A DNA stretch of 64,000 nt. It comes from an uncultured Faecalibacterium sp. (GTDB lineage: Bacteria > Bacillota > Clostridia > Oscillospirales > Ruminococcaceae). Every line of letters starts with the position of its first letter. Position 1 is the stretch's first letter. Made by a program: the position numbers and the translations under genes. The notes under the pieces are model-generated. The model was not told the DNA's origin. It saw nothing but the letters and a program-made list of their open reading frames with translations, and did no database searches. The DNA lies in assembly GCA_934539245.1 (NCBI GenBank), contig CAKTCK010000007.1, forward strand, positions 1 to 64,000, in the 5' to 3' direction. This document shows positions 8,376 to 15,648 of this stretch, one piece after another.

Positions 8376-9167
8376 ATGGAGCTTTCGGCCTGTATCGTGG
8401 TGTATAACGGCGCGGAAGAAGCCATCAGAGCCGCCCAGACCGTGCTGGACTGCACCCGCCGCTACCCGCTCACGCTGTATCTGGTGGATAACGCCAGCCC
8501 GGACGGCAGCGGCCAGCAGCTGACCGCCGCCGTCAAGGACGGCACCCTGCGCACCGTCCCGGGGCAGACGGTGCAGGTGCTCTGCCGGCTGGAAAACGGC
8601 GGCTTCGGCACCGGGCACAACACAGTGCTCTCGCTGCTGCACAGCCGGGTGCATTTTATCCTGAACCCGGATATCCAGCTGACGGCGGACACCCTGAGCG
8701 ACCTTGCGGACTGGATGGCGGCGCACCCCGGCGTGGTGATGACCCGCCCGGGGCTGACCTTCCCGGACGGCAGACCCCAGCAGCTGCCGCTGCGCCGGTG
8801 CAATGTGCGCGCCATGGTCTACCGTCAGCTGCCCTGTCTGCGCTTTTGGGCAAAGTGCAACGACCGCTACCTGATGGCAGACAAAGATTTGACCCAGCCC
8901 ACAGAAATCGAATTCTGCACCGGCAGCTTTTCGGCGGTGGACACTGCCGCCTTCAAGGCGGTGGGCGGCTTTGACGAAGGGTACTTCATGTATGTGGAGG
9001 ACGCCGATCTTACCCAGAAGATGCGCACGCAGGGCAAGGCGTATCTGGTGCCCCAGTACACCGCCATCCACGCATGGCACCGCGCGGCGCACCGCAGCCT
9101 GAAGCCCTTTTTATGGCAGCTGCGCAGCCTGATGCGCTACTTTTCCAAGTGGGGCTTTGTATGGTGA
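8376..9167 (+). CDS. Family-2 glycosyltransferase, rhamnosyltransferase-like
   Basis: A 263-residue GT2 of the WbbL/rhamnosyltransferase type. The start ATG 8376 follows AAAGGGGG at 8361-8368, 37 bases after the previous stop, so the two genes are probably one unit. Motifs are LSACIVVYNG at the N terminus, LVDNASPDGSG, RLENGGFGTGHN (typical of rhamnosyltransferases), the metal motif in FILNPDIQL, and the acceptor-side GGFDEGYFMYVEDADL. There is no membrane segment. It probably adds a dTDP-sugar, likely rhamnose, to a lipid-linked chain, consistent with the downstream rfb genes. A strong terminator follows. Confidence 0.87.
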   Translation: MELSACIVVYNGAEEAIRAAQTVLDCTRRYPLTLYLVDNASPDGSGQQLTAAVKDGTLRTVPGQTVQVLCRLENGGFGTGHNTVLSLLHSRVHFILNPDIQLTADTLSDLADWMAAHPGVVMTRPGLTFPDGRPQQLPLRRCNVRAMVYRQLPCLRFWAKCNDRYLMADKDLTQPTEIEFCTGSFSAVDTAAFKAVGGFDEGYFMYVEDADLTQKMRTQGKAYLVPQYTAIHAWHRAAHRSLKPFLWQLRSLMRYFSKWGFVW

Positions 9168-9198
9168 GCGGGGACGAAATAAGATTGTTTTTGATTCG

Positions 9199-9240
9199 CA
9201 GAAAGCGGTGTGCCGACGGCACGCCGCTTTCTGCCTTTTC
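9199..9240 (+). terminator. Terminator of the glycosyltransferase pair
   Basis: Two 16-base arms (CAGAAAGCGG..., one G-U pair) around a GAC loop, followed by CCTTTTC. Confidence 0.85.
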
Positions 9241-9246
9241 AACCTC

Positions 9247-9275
9247 TTGCATTTTGCGTGCTTTCATAGTAAAAT
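9247..9275 (+). promoter_or_regulatory. Promoter of the rfb (dTDP-rhamnose) unit
   Basis: TTGCAT, 17 bases, TAAAAT, leaving a leader of about 120 bases before rfbA. No clear structured RNA was seen in that leader. Confidence 0.65.
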
Positions 9276-9401
9276 AAAGTGTACTGCTATCGTCTTTTGC
9301 AAAAATGCGGACGCGGCAGACCCAAAATTGTTTACAGCGGACGCAGCTCCGCTTTGAATTAAGCTGCACATCTTTTTATAAGAAAAAAGGAGTGCACAAG
9401 T

Positions 9402-10289
9402 ATGAAAGGCATTATTCTCGCCGGCGGTGCCGGCACACGGCTCTATCCCTTGACCATGGTCACCAGCAAGCAGCTGCTGCCGGTCTACGACAAGCCCATG
9501 ATCTACTATCCGCTGTCCACCCTTATGCTGGCGGGCATCCAGGATATCCTGATCATCTCTACCCCTACCGATACGCCCCGCTTTGAGGCGCTGCTGGGCG
9601 ATGGCAGCCAGTACGGCATCCATCTTCAGTATAAGGTGCAGCCCTCCCCGGATGGTCTGGCACAGGCCTTTATTCTGGGCGAGGAATTCATTGGCGACGA
9701 CTGCTGCGCCATGATCCTGGGCGATAACATTTTCTACGGCAACGGCTTCTCCAAGCTGCTCAAGAGCGCTGTGGCCAACGCAGAGAACAAGGGCCGCTGC
9801 ACCGTGTTCGGCTACTATGTGCAGGACCCCGAGCGCTTTGGCATCGTGGAGTTCGACAAGGACGGCAAGGTGCTCAGCGTGGAGGAAAAGCCCCAGCATC
9901 CCAAGTCCAACTACGCCATCACCGGCCTGTACTTCTACAACAAGGAAGTGGTGCAGATGGCAAAGCAGGTAAAGCCCTCTGCCCGCGGCGAGCTGGAGAT
10001 CACCACCCTGAACGATATGTACCTGAAGCAGGACGAGCTGGATGTGCAGCTGCTGGGCCGCGGCTTTGCATGGCTGGACACCGGCACGATGGAAAGCCTT
10101 GTGGAGGCTGCCGACTTTGTGCACATGATCGAAAAGCGTCAGGGCATCAAGATCAGCGCACCGGAGGAGATCGCCTTCAAGTACGGCTGGATCGACCGCG
10201 ACACCCTGCTGGAAAGCGCCGAGCGCTACGGCAAGAGCCCCTACGGCCAGCATCTGAAGAACGTGGCCGACGGCAAGCTGCGCTACTAA
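9402..10289 (+). CDS. rfbA: Glucose-1-phosphate thymidylyltransferase
   Basis: First step of dTDP-rhamnose synthesis: dTTP plus glucose 1-phosphate gives dTDP-glucose. The 295-residue protein starts with the nucleotidyltransferase motif [17 protein letters not shown] and continues with [18 protein letters not shown], the catalytic LGDNIFYG, and the EKPQ...[10 protein letters not shown] sugar-binding region, all typical of RmlA. AAAAGGAG lies nine to ten bases before ATG. rfbD follows after 22 bases. Confidence 0.97.
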   Translation: MKGIILAGGAGTRLYPLTMVTSKQLLPVYDKPMIYYPLSTLMLAGIQDILIISTPTDTPRFEALLGDGSQYGIHLQYKVQPSPDGLAQAFILGEEFIGDDCCAMILGDNIFYGNGFSKLLKSAVANAENKGRCTVFGYYVQDPERFGIVEFDKDGKVLSVEEKPQHPKSNYAITGLYFYNKEVVQMAKQVKPSARGELEITTLNDMYLKQDELDVQLLGRGFAWLDTGTMESLVEAADFVHMIEKRQGIKISAPEEIAFKYGWIDRDTLLESAERYGKSPYGQHLKNVADGKLRY

Positions 10290-10311
10290 GCATAAGGAAA
10301 GGCACATTGGT

Positions 10312-11229
10312 ATGAAAATCATTGTCACAGGCTGCAAGGGGCAGCTGGGCACAGAGCTGCTCAAGCAGCTGCAGGAGGGCCGCAGCGAGCTGGGCCCCAT
10401 CCCCGAAAAGCTGCTCAACGCTACGGTGATCCCGGTGGATCTGCCGGAGCTGGATATCTCCAACTACAAGATGGTGGATGAGTTCGTGCGGCGCAACCGC
10501 CCGGATATCATCATCAACTGCGCCGCCTACACCAACGTGGACGGGTGCGAGGTGCACCACGACGATGCCTTTAAGGCAAACGCCCTTGGCCCCCGCAATC
10601 TGGCGCAGGCTGCCGAAAAGACCGGCGCACGGCTGGTGCACGTTTCCACCGACTATGTGTTCTCCGGCCGGGAGAACGGCGGCATCCCGCAGGATGAAGC
10701 CACCCTGCCCGGGCCCATCAGCGCCTACGGCTCTACCAAGCTCATGGGCGAAAAGTATGTGGAGCGGTTCTGCCACCGCCACTTCATCGTGCGCACCGCG
10801 TGGCTGTACAGCTACTACGGCAAAAACTTTGTCAAGACCATCGTGAACGCAGGCAAAAAGTTCGGCAAGCTGGAAGTGGTCAACGACCAGTGCGGCAACC
10901 CCACCAATGCTGCCGACCTTGCCCACGAGATTTTGCAGCTGTGCGTGACCCACGAGTACGGCCTGTACCACTGCACCGGCGAGGGCATCTGCTCCTGGTA
11001 CGATTTTGCTGCCGAGATCATCCGCCTTTCCGGCGTGGACGCCACCGTGGCTCCTTGCACCAGCGAGGAGTACAAGGCAAAGCACCCGGACAGCGCCGAC
11101 CGCCCCAAGTGGAGCGCACTGGACAACCGGATGCTGCGCTGCACCGTGGGCAACGATGTCCGCGACTGGAAGGACGCTCTGGCCTGCTTCTTCGCCCACT
11201 GGGACGGCGAAAACGGCATGAAGGGCTGA
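10312..11229 (+). CDS. rfbD: dTDP-4-dehydrorhamnose reductase
   Basis: Last step of dTDP-L-rhamnose synthesis, NADPH reduction of dTDP-4-keto-rhamnose. A 305-residue SDR-fold protein with GCKGQLG as the nucleotide-binding loop, INCAAYTNVDGCE, HVSTDYVFSG, the catalytic YGSTK (Tyr-x-x-x-Lys) and RTAWLYS. It lies in the order rfbA-rfbD-small membrane protein-rfbB. The 3,5-epimerase gene rfbC that should act just before this enzyme is not in the window. Confidence 0.95.
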   Translation: MKIIVTGCKGQLGTELLKQLQEGRSELGPIPEKLLNATVIPVDLPELDISNYKMVDEFVRRNRPDIIINCAAYTNVDGCEVHHDDAFKANALGPRNLAQAAEKTGARLVHVSTDYVFSGRENGGIPQDEATLPGPISAYGSTKLMGEKYVERFCHRHFIVRTAWLYSYYGKNFVKTIVNAGKKFGKLEVVNDQCGNPTNAADLAHEILQLCVTHEYGLYHCTGEGICSWYDFAAEIIRLSGVDATVAPCTSEEYKAKHPDSADRPKWSALDNRMLRCTVGNDVRDWKDALACFFAHWDGENGMKG

Positions 11230-11274
11230 GAAAAAACTGAAAAACACCCCCTGCGGAAGAACTGAGGATGTATC

Positions 11275-11742
11275 ATGTTTGATGCGATTTTTAGCAGATC
11301 TGTCAAGATATTAAAGATCTTTGCAAAGGTGCAGTGCGTGCTGGCGTTCGTGCTTGCGGCCATGCTGTGCGGCGCGGTCCATGAAATGCTGAAGCCCATC
11401 AACGGGTTTTCAGCCATCGTGCTGGGGCTGGTGGTCGCCGTGGTGTTCTGGGTGCTGCAAATGTTCCTTGCATGGGCGCTGTACGCCTTTGCGGAGCTGG
11501 TGGAGTACACCAAAGAGACCCACAAGGAGCTCAGCAACATGAGCGAGGGTCTGGCGCGCTACACCCAAGCCACCTATGAGGAGATCCACAGCATGAACAA
11601 AGGGCTGGAAGCATACACCAAGGCCATGGGCAAGACCATGAACAGCATGAACAAAAACCTCTACCTTGTGGCAAAGTACTGCTGCGCTGAGGAGGAACGC
11701 GCCCGCGCCGCAGCCCGCCCGCAGTCCGGGGAAAACAAATAA
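11275..11742 (+). CDS. Small membrane protein with coiled-coil tail, in the rfb cluster
   Basis: A 155-residue protein of no recognised family. Two hydrophobic segments (about 20-38 and 45-72) are followed by a polar helical tail (about 73-140) with repeated M/L-rich pieces: ELSNMSEGLARYT, EIHSMNKGLEAYT, TMNSMNKNLYLV. These recur every 18-22 residues, which suggests a coiled coil or a membrane-parallel helix facing the cytosol. It lies 45 bases after rfbD and 20 before rfbB, so is almost certainly co-transcribed. A scaffold or regulator for the rhamnose/wall machinery is possible, but nothing in the sequence proves it. Confidence 0.75.
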   Translation: MFDAIFSRSVKILKIFAKVQCVLAFVLAAMLCGAVHEMLKPINGFSAIVLGLVVAVVFWVLQMFLAWALYAFAELVEYTKETHKELSNMSEGLARYTQATYEEIHSMNKGLEAYTKAMGKTMNSMNKNLYLVAKYCCAEEERARAAARPQSGENK

Positions 11743-11762
11743 ATAAAGAGGAAAACTGACCT

Positions 11763-12827
11763 ATGAAAACCTATCTGATCACCGGCTGCGCCGGTTTTAT
11801 CGGTTCCAACTTTGTGCACTATATGCTCAAAAAATACCCGGAGATCCTGCTGGTCAATCTGGATAAGCTGACCTACGCGGGCAATCTGGAAAACCTGAAG
11901 GACGTGGAGGGCGACCCCCGCCATGTGTTCGTGCAGGGCGATATCTGCGACAAGGAACTGGTGGAGAGCCTGTTTGCAAAGTACGATTTCGACTACGTCA
12001 TCAACTTTGCCGCCGAGAGCCATGTGGACCGCTCCATCAAGAACCCCGAGATCTTTGTGCAGAGCAACGTGATGGGTACCGTCAACCTGCTGCAGCGCGC
12101 CAAGGAGGCATGGTACGACGCCGATGCCAAGACTTGGAAAGAGGGCAAGAAGTACCTGCAGGTGTCCACCGATGAGGTGTACGGCGCTCTGGGCGCAGAC
12201 GGCTTCTTTATGGAGACCACGCCCCTGTGCCCCCACAGCCCCTACTCTTCCTCCAAGGCCAGCGCCGATATGTTCGTCATGGCCTTCCACGACACCTACG
12301 GCATGCCGGTGAACATCACCCGCTGCTCCAACAACTACGGCCCCTACCAGTTCCCGGAGAAGCTGATCCCCCTGATGATCAACAACGTCAAGCACCACAA
12401 GCAGCTGCCCGTCTACGGCGACGGTATGCAGATCCGCGACTGGCTGTATGTGGAGGATCACTGCAAGGCCATCGACATGGTGGCCAACGGCGGCAAGATC
12501 GGCGAGGTGTACAATGTGGGCGGCCACAACGAGCGCCCCAACATCTTCATCGTCAAGACCATCATCAACCAGCTGCACGACCGTCTGCAGGACGAAGGCA
12601 TCAGCGAGGAGCTGATCAAGCACGTCGCCGACCGTCTGGGTCACGACCGCCGCTACGGCATCGACCCCACCAAGATCAAGAACGATCTGGGCTGGTACCC
12701 CGAAACTCCCTTTGAGAAGGGCATCGTGCTGACCATCGACTGGTACCTGAACCACGAGGAGTGGATGAACCACGTCACCAGCGGCGACTACCAGAACTAC
12801 TATCAGGATATGTACAAGAATAAGTAA
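11763..12827 (+). CDS. rfbB: dTDP-glucose 4,6-dehydratase
   Basis: Second step of dTDP-rhamnose synthesis: NAD-dependent conversion of dTDP-glucose to dTDP-4-keto-6-deoxyglucose. A 354-residue extended SDR with TGCAGFIGSNF at the N terminus, LDKLTYAGNLENL, the catalytic STDEVYG, PYSSSKASADM (Tyr-x-x-x-Lys) and RCSNNYGPYQFPEKLIP, the RmlB signature. The start follows GAGGAAAACTGACCT, an acceptable ribosome site. A bidirectional terminator closes the unit. Confidence 0.97.
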   Translation: MKTYLITGCAGFIGSNFVHYMLKKYPEILLVNLDKLTYAGNLENLKDVEGDPRHVFVQGDICDKELVESLFAKYDFDYVINFAAESHVDRSIKNPEIFVQSNVMGTVNLLQRAKEAWYDADAKTWKEGKKYLQVSTDEVYGALGADGFFMETTPLCPHSPYSSSKASADMFVMAFHDTYGMPVNITRCSNNYGPYQFPEKLIPLMINNVKHHKQLPVYGDGMQIRDWLYVEDHCKAIDMVANGGKIGEVYNVGGHNERPNIFIVKTIINQLHDRLQDEGISEELIKHVADRLGHDRRYGIDPTKIKNDLGWYPETPFEKGIVLTIDWYLNHEEWMNHVTSGDYQNYYQDMYKNK

Positions 12828-12842
12828 GAGCCTGATAATATT

Positions 12843-12890
12843 AAAAGCAAAAGCCGGACAGCCTATTGGCTGTCCGGCTTTTGCTTTATT
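12843..12890. terminator. Bidirectional terminator between rfbB and the kinase gene
   Basis: A 20-base perfect stem (AAAGCAAAAGCCGGACAGCC) with a TATT loop; T-runs on both strands serve the convergent genes. The core CCGGACAGCC recurs in the terminators at 21.99 and 37.62 kb. Confidence 0.92.
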
Positions 12891-13473
12891 TAGTATTATC
12901 CACCACAAAATCTGCCGCAGCCTCAATGCCATGCTGGGCAAAATAGCCCTCTTCCAGCGGGATCCACCGGGCGGCAAAATCCGCGTAGCGGGCGCCCTCC
13001 CGCGCCTGTAAGCGCGCGGTCTGCTCGGCCTTGGTGCAGGTCACAAACACCCGCAGCGTCTCGTAGGGGCGCAGCAGCGGGTGGTGGCTGTAACTGCCCT
13101 CTAAAATCACCAGCGGCTGCGCGGGCAGCTGTGCCGGGGGCAGAAAAGCCCCCTCCCGGCAGCTGTACGCCCGGTAGGCTACGGGCTGCCCCGCGTAGGC
13201 CGGGCGCAGCGCTTCGTCCCGCAGGCGGGTAAGATCCATGTTGGCGCAGGGAGTGTGTGCCCAGTCCGGGCTGCGCCGGGCGGGCGGCAGGTAGAAATCG
13301 TCTGTGCGCAGCAGGGTGCAGCCGGGCAGCTGCGCCGCCAGCCCGTTGGCAAGGGTGGTCTTGCCGCTGCCGCAGCGGCCGTCCAGCGCCAGCACCAGCG
13401 GACGGGTGGGCTTTTGCGCCAGCGCGGCGGACAGCAGCGCAGACAGGGTGGACGCGGTGATGGGTGTGGGCAT
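12886..13473 (-). CDS. Uridine kinase-like P-loop kinase
   Basis: A 195-residue protein with the phosphate-binding loop ALDGRCGSGKTTLA (about 27-40) and the uridine-kinase/phosphoribulokinase arrangement: LLRTDDFYLP after strand 2, NMDLTRL, and VILEGSYSHHPLL as the Walker-B/lid region. The substrate is probably a nucleoside or small sugar alcohol; uridine kinase is the nearest annotation, but the protein is shorter and more divergent than Udk. The ATG at 13473 follows AAGGAGG nine bases upstream on this strand; a longer frame reaching 13530 has no such site. It is a single gene, convergent with rfbB. Confidence 0.8.
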   Translation of the reverse strand: MPTPITASTLSALLSAALAQKPTRPLVLALDGRCGSGKTTLANGLAAQLPGCTLLRTDDFYLPPARRSPDWAHTPCANMDLTRLRDEALRPAYAGQPVAYRAYSCREGAFLPPAQLPAQPLVILEGSYSHHPLLRPYETLRVFVTCTKAEQTARLQAREGARYADFAARWIPLEEGYFAQHGIEAAADFVVDNTK

Positions 13474-13602
13474 GGGTTTGGCCTCCTTGGCAGGGGTGCG
13501 CCCCAAGGGGCAGACCCGATAATACTCCAATTATATCATAATCGCCGCCGGAAGGGTAGCACGGGCGTGGTTTGCCGTAAATAACTTTTTTGCCGGAAAG
13601 GC

Positions 13603-13632
13603 TTGACACAGCCCGCTGCGTTGTGGTACACT
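13603..13632 (+). promoter_or_regulatory. Promoter upstream of the DUF3793 gene
   Basis: TTGACA, 18 bases, TACACT. The predicted start (about 13639) falls on the first base of a GTTA-N8-TAAC palindrome, a layout fitting repression. Confidence 0.75.
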
Positions 13633-13638
13633 ACTGAC

Positions 13639-13654
13639 GTTAGGAACAACTAAC
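13639..13654. promoter_or_regulatory. Palindromic operator GTTA-N8-TAAC (site 1), probable iron box
   Basis: GTTAGGAACAACTAAC, with perfect GTTAG/CTAAC ends, sits six bases after the -10. The same GTTA-N8-TAAC pattern occurs at 15071-15086 (feo) and 18131-18146 (DtxR-like gene). A near match, GTTA-N8-TTAC, lies at 13717-13732. Confidence 0.6.
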
Positions 13655-13707
13655 CGCATGAGACCCCACTGGCAGAGCCCGCAGACCGGGCGTGCTGCTT
13701 CTTTTTT
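13639..13707 (+). ncRNA. Candidate short transcript or attenuated leader upstream of the DUF3793 gene
   Basis: From the predicted start to a hairpin (GCAG-AGCCCG pairing with CGGGC-GTGCTGC, 13672-13698) followed by TTCTTTTTT. The whole transcript would be about 70 bases and would end before the DUF3793 gene. It includes an ATG at 13658 opening a 26-codon frame without a ribosome site, probably not translated. It may be an iron-repressed small RNA or an attenuator. Confidence 0.45.
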
Positions 13708-13793
13708 GAAGCGCTGGTTAGCTGCGTCTTACTTATAACCGCCCGGCATCCGGGGCACACTGACCCTGACACCGCCGCCAAAGGAGAACCGCC

Positions 13794-14381
13794 ATGGAGC
13801 GTGATTTTGAGACCGTAATGATCGAACAATGTGCCCCGGTACTGGCGGGGCTGAAGCCTGCGGGGCTGTTCCGCTACGAAACGCGCGACCGTGCCGACCT
13901 TGCCCGGCGGGTGGCGGGCTGGAATGCCCAGCTGAACCCCAAGGGTCTGCAGGTGCGGGTGCTGCGGGGGTGCATTGCCACCCGGCAGTATCTGGTGTAC
14001 GTCTACCGCGCTGCCAAGCTGCAAGCCGTGCTGGCAGATGCCGCCGTACGCGGCTTTTTAGCCCGGGAGGGCTACCGCCTGCCGGAGGATGCAGCGGACT
14101 GCGGTGCCTTGCTCGACCAGCTCAGCCTGCGTCTGTGCTGTGCGGCGGAGGCGGCGGATTTCCCGCACGAGATCGGGGTATTTCTGGGCTATCCGCTGGA
14201 AGATGTGGAGGGCTTTATCCGGCACCGGGGCAAGTGCTTTACCTGCTGCGGGTGCTGGAAATCCTACGGCGACCCGGCCGCCGCCCAGCAGCACTTTGAC
14301 CAGCTGGCCAAGTGCACGGCGGTGTATCTGCGGCTGTTCCACAGCGGCACGCCCATTTTAAAACTGGCGGTGGCCGCCTGA
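13794..14381 (+). CDS. DUF3793 family protein
   Basis: A 195-residue soluble protein of the DUF3793 family, recognised from FPHEIGVFLGYPLEDVEGFI (about 122-141), HRGKCFTCCGCWKSYGD and the Cys in LAKCTAVYLRLF. The several Cys in KCFTCCGCWK could bind a metal or an iron-sulphur cluster. The biochemical role is unknown; in Clostridia the family is often found near flavodoxin and ferrous-iron uptake genes, and here it shares an operator type with the feo operon 1.4 kb away. AAGGAG lies about six bases before ATG. An iron-starvation role is inference. Confidence 0.85.
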   Translation: MERDFETVMIEQCAPVLAGLKPAGLFRYETRDRADLARRVAGWNAQLNPKGLQVRVLRGCIATRQYLVYVYRAAKLQAVLADAAVRGFLAREGYRLPEDAADCGALLDQLSLRLCCAAEAADFPHEIGVFLGYPLEDVEGFIRHRGKCFTCCGCWKSYGDPAAAQQHFDQLAKCTAVYLRLFHSGTPILKLAVAA

Positions 14382-14474
14382 AAAATTGCTATTCTCTTTT
14401 CAAATACTCTCTTTTATCCTGGCAACTCTCCTATGCATCCGACACAGGAGAGAGCGATCCTCCTTTTTACACAT

Positions 14475-14513
14475 GACCGCCCGGCGTAGCTTTGACCCCT
14501 GCGCCGGGCGGTC
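14475..14513 (+). terminator. Strong hairpin downstream of the DUF3793 gene
   Basis: GACCGCCCGGCG and its exact complement CGCCGGGCGGTC around a 15-base loop, followed by GTGCGTTT. The T-run is weak, so termination is probable but not certain. Confidence 0.5.
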
Positions 14514-14530
14514 GTGCGTTTGGGGGGACG

Positions 14531-14734
14531 AACTCCCTCAGTCAAAGCCTGACGGCTTTGCCAGCTCCCTCTAGGAGGGAGCCTCTGGCGCGCCCGCACA
14601 CTTTGTGCTTTAGCCGGAAACTTTGCCGCCATGCCAAAGGCCCCATCCCAGAGGCCGACTTCCCCCGGCCGGGGGAAGATGTCACCGCAGGTGACAAAAA
14701 GGGGAATCTGTCGCCGTAGGCGACTGGGGGAGTT
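14531..14734. repeat. MITE-like intergenic repeat A
   Basis: Ends are near-identical 13-base inverted repeats (AACTCCCTCAGTC and GACTGGGGGAGTT, 12 of 13 matching). Inside each end are hairpins (CAAAGCC/GGCTTTG, GCTCCCTC/GAGGGAGC on the left; GTCGCC/GGCGAC, GTCACC/GGTGAC on the right). The left half closely matches, on the opposite strand, repeat B at 28.3 kb. No coding region. The rest of 14382-15028 outside this element holds further hairpins of similar style (about 14770-14870) and the AT-rich feo control region. Confidence 0.7.
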
Positions 14735-14901
14735 TGCTTCCGGGGGTTCCGGGGGGCATCCCTTCAGGCGCTGCCGCAAACTTTCCCACCGCCGCTGAAG
14801 CCGTCCCCTTGGGGAAGGTGGCTGCGACCAACGGGAGCAGACGGAAGGGGTCATTCCCCCGTCACCCTGCCCTATAAAACCGCAAAACAGTCCATGAAAA
14901 T

Positions 14902-15008
14902 GTAAACAATAGCTAACTTTAACTCAAGAAATAGAGTTAGTCGTTGATGATTTTGATAAAAATGCGGGGCGATGCCAGCATAAAATTTGTTTGTTCATAT
15001 AAACTAAC
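14902..15008. promoter_or_regulatory. Upstream feo control region with degenerate GTTA-N8-TAAC sites
   Basis: Two near matches to the 16-bp palindrome, GTAA-N8-TAAC at 14902-14917 and GTTC-N8-TAAC at 14993-15008, plus an inverted pair TAACTC-N8-GAGTTA around 14920. The stretch is distinctly AT-rich against its surroundings. Confidence 0.4.
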
Positions 15009-15028
15009 TATGAGATATGAAAAATCTA

Positions 15029-15057
15029 TTGACAAGCTGGGTTAGCAGCGGTAAACT
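15029..15057 (+). promoter_or_regulatory. Promoter of the feo operon
   Basis: TTGACA, 17 bases, TAAACT. A near-palindrome GTTAGCAGCGGTAAAC (15041-15056) covers the spacer and -10. Confidence 0.8.
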
Positions 15058-15070
15058 GTCTATGCTGATA

Positions 15071-15086
15071 GTTACGGCTGACTAAC
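15071..15086. promoter_or_regulatory. Palindromic operator GTTA-N8-TAAC (site 2) in the feo leader
   Basis: GTTACGGCTGACTAAC lies just downstream of the predicted transcription start. With the overlapping near match at 15041-15056, the two sites are 30 bases apart, about three helical turns. This fits repression by a metal-responsive DtxR-type regulator, as expected for ferrous-iron uptake. Confidence 0.6.
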
Positions 15087-15129
15087 CACCGCAGCATCAC
15101 ATATTTTTCTATGGAAGGGGAGCACAGCG

Positions 15130-15345
15130 ATGATGCCTTTGACGATGACAAAAGCAGGCGAGACCGTTACCATCCGCAAGATCAGCGGCAAGGACGAGGT
15201 GCGGCTGCATCTGGCCGAGCTGGGGTTCGTGGTGGGCAGCGAGGTGACCGTGGTCAACGAGATCGCGGGCAACCTGATCGTGCAGGTCAAGCAGAGCCGG
15301 CTGGCACTGGATAAGACCATGGCAAGCCGCATCATGGTGGCCTGA
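15130..15345 (+). CDS. feoA: FeoA family protein (first copy)
   Basis: A 71-residue SH3-like FeoA protein, a small cytosolic partner of the FeoB iron transporter. The fold is visible as KAGETVTIRKISGKDEVRLHLAELGFVVGSEVTVV...GNLIVQVKQSRLALDKTMASRIMV. AGGGGAG lies about eight bases before the first of two ATGs. It is the first gene of feoA-feoA-feoB. Two FeoA proteins of different sequence are common in Clostridia and may form a hetero-complex. Confidence 0.93.
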   Translation: MMPLTMTKAGETVTIRKISGKDEVRLHLAELGFVVGSEVTVVNEIAGNLIVQVKQSRLALDKTMASRIMVA

Positions 15346-15397
15346 GGCAGCGCCTTCCCGGTGCTGCATGAGATACTGCAAGGGAGGAACGAGTACG

Positions 15398-15619
15398 ATG
15401 AAAACACTGAAAGACGTAAAGGTGGGCGAGACCGCTACCGTGGCACGGCTGCACGGCGAAGGCCCGGTGAAGCGCCGCATCATGGATATGGGCATCACCA
15501 AGGGCGTGCAGATCTATGTGCGCAAGGTGGCGCCGCTGGGCGACCCCATGGAGCTGACCGTGCGCAACTACGAGCTGAGCGTGCGCAAGGCCGACGCTGA
15601 GATGATCGAAGTGGTCTGA
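15398..15619 (+). CDS. feoA: FeoA family protein (second copy)
   Basis: A 73-residue FeoA paralogue, clearly different from the first (KVGETATVARLHGEGPVKRRIMDMGITKGVQIYVRKVAPLGDPMELTVRNYELSVRKADAEMIEV). The PLGDPMEL loop is typical of the FeoA just ahead of FeoB. The start at 15398 follows AGGGAGG; a longer frame from 15368 lacks a ribosome site. feoB starts 29 bases downstream. Confidence 0.93.
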   Translation: MKTLKDVKVGETATVARLHGEGPVKRRIMDMGITKGVQIYVRKVAPLGDPMELTVRNYELSVRKADAEMIEVV

Positions 15620-15648
15620 TAAGACCAAAGGGAGGAAAGGTATCCGCA

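Noticed and set aside
5717-8455. Very long open frame (over 900 codons) on the minus strand opposite the two-domain glycosyltransferase
   Set aside because: It mirrors the plus-strand codon pattern, is rich in His, Gln and Val without any domain, and has no ribosome site. High GC keeps stops rare. The glycosyltransferase frame has clear GT2 motifs.
13658-13738. 26-codon leader peptide ORF upstream of the DUF3793 gene
   Set aside because: The ATG has no ribosome site and the frame crosses the terminator; codons show no regulatory run.
14414-14854. Open frame of 146 codons in the repeat-filled stretch after the DUF3793 gene
   Set aside because: It runs through the hairpins of repeat A, is Arg/Pro-rich, has no ribosome site, and is best explained by the palindromic repeats.
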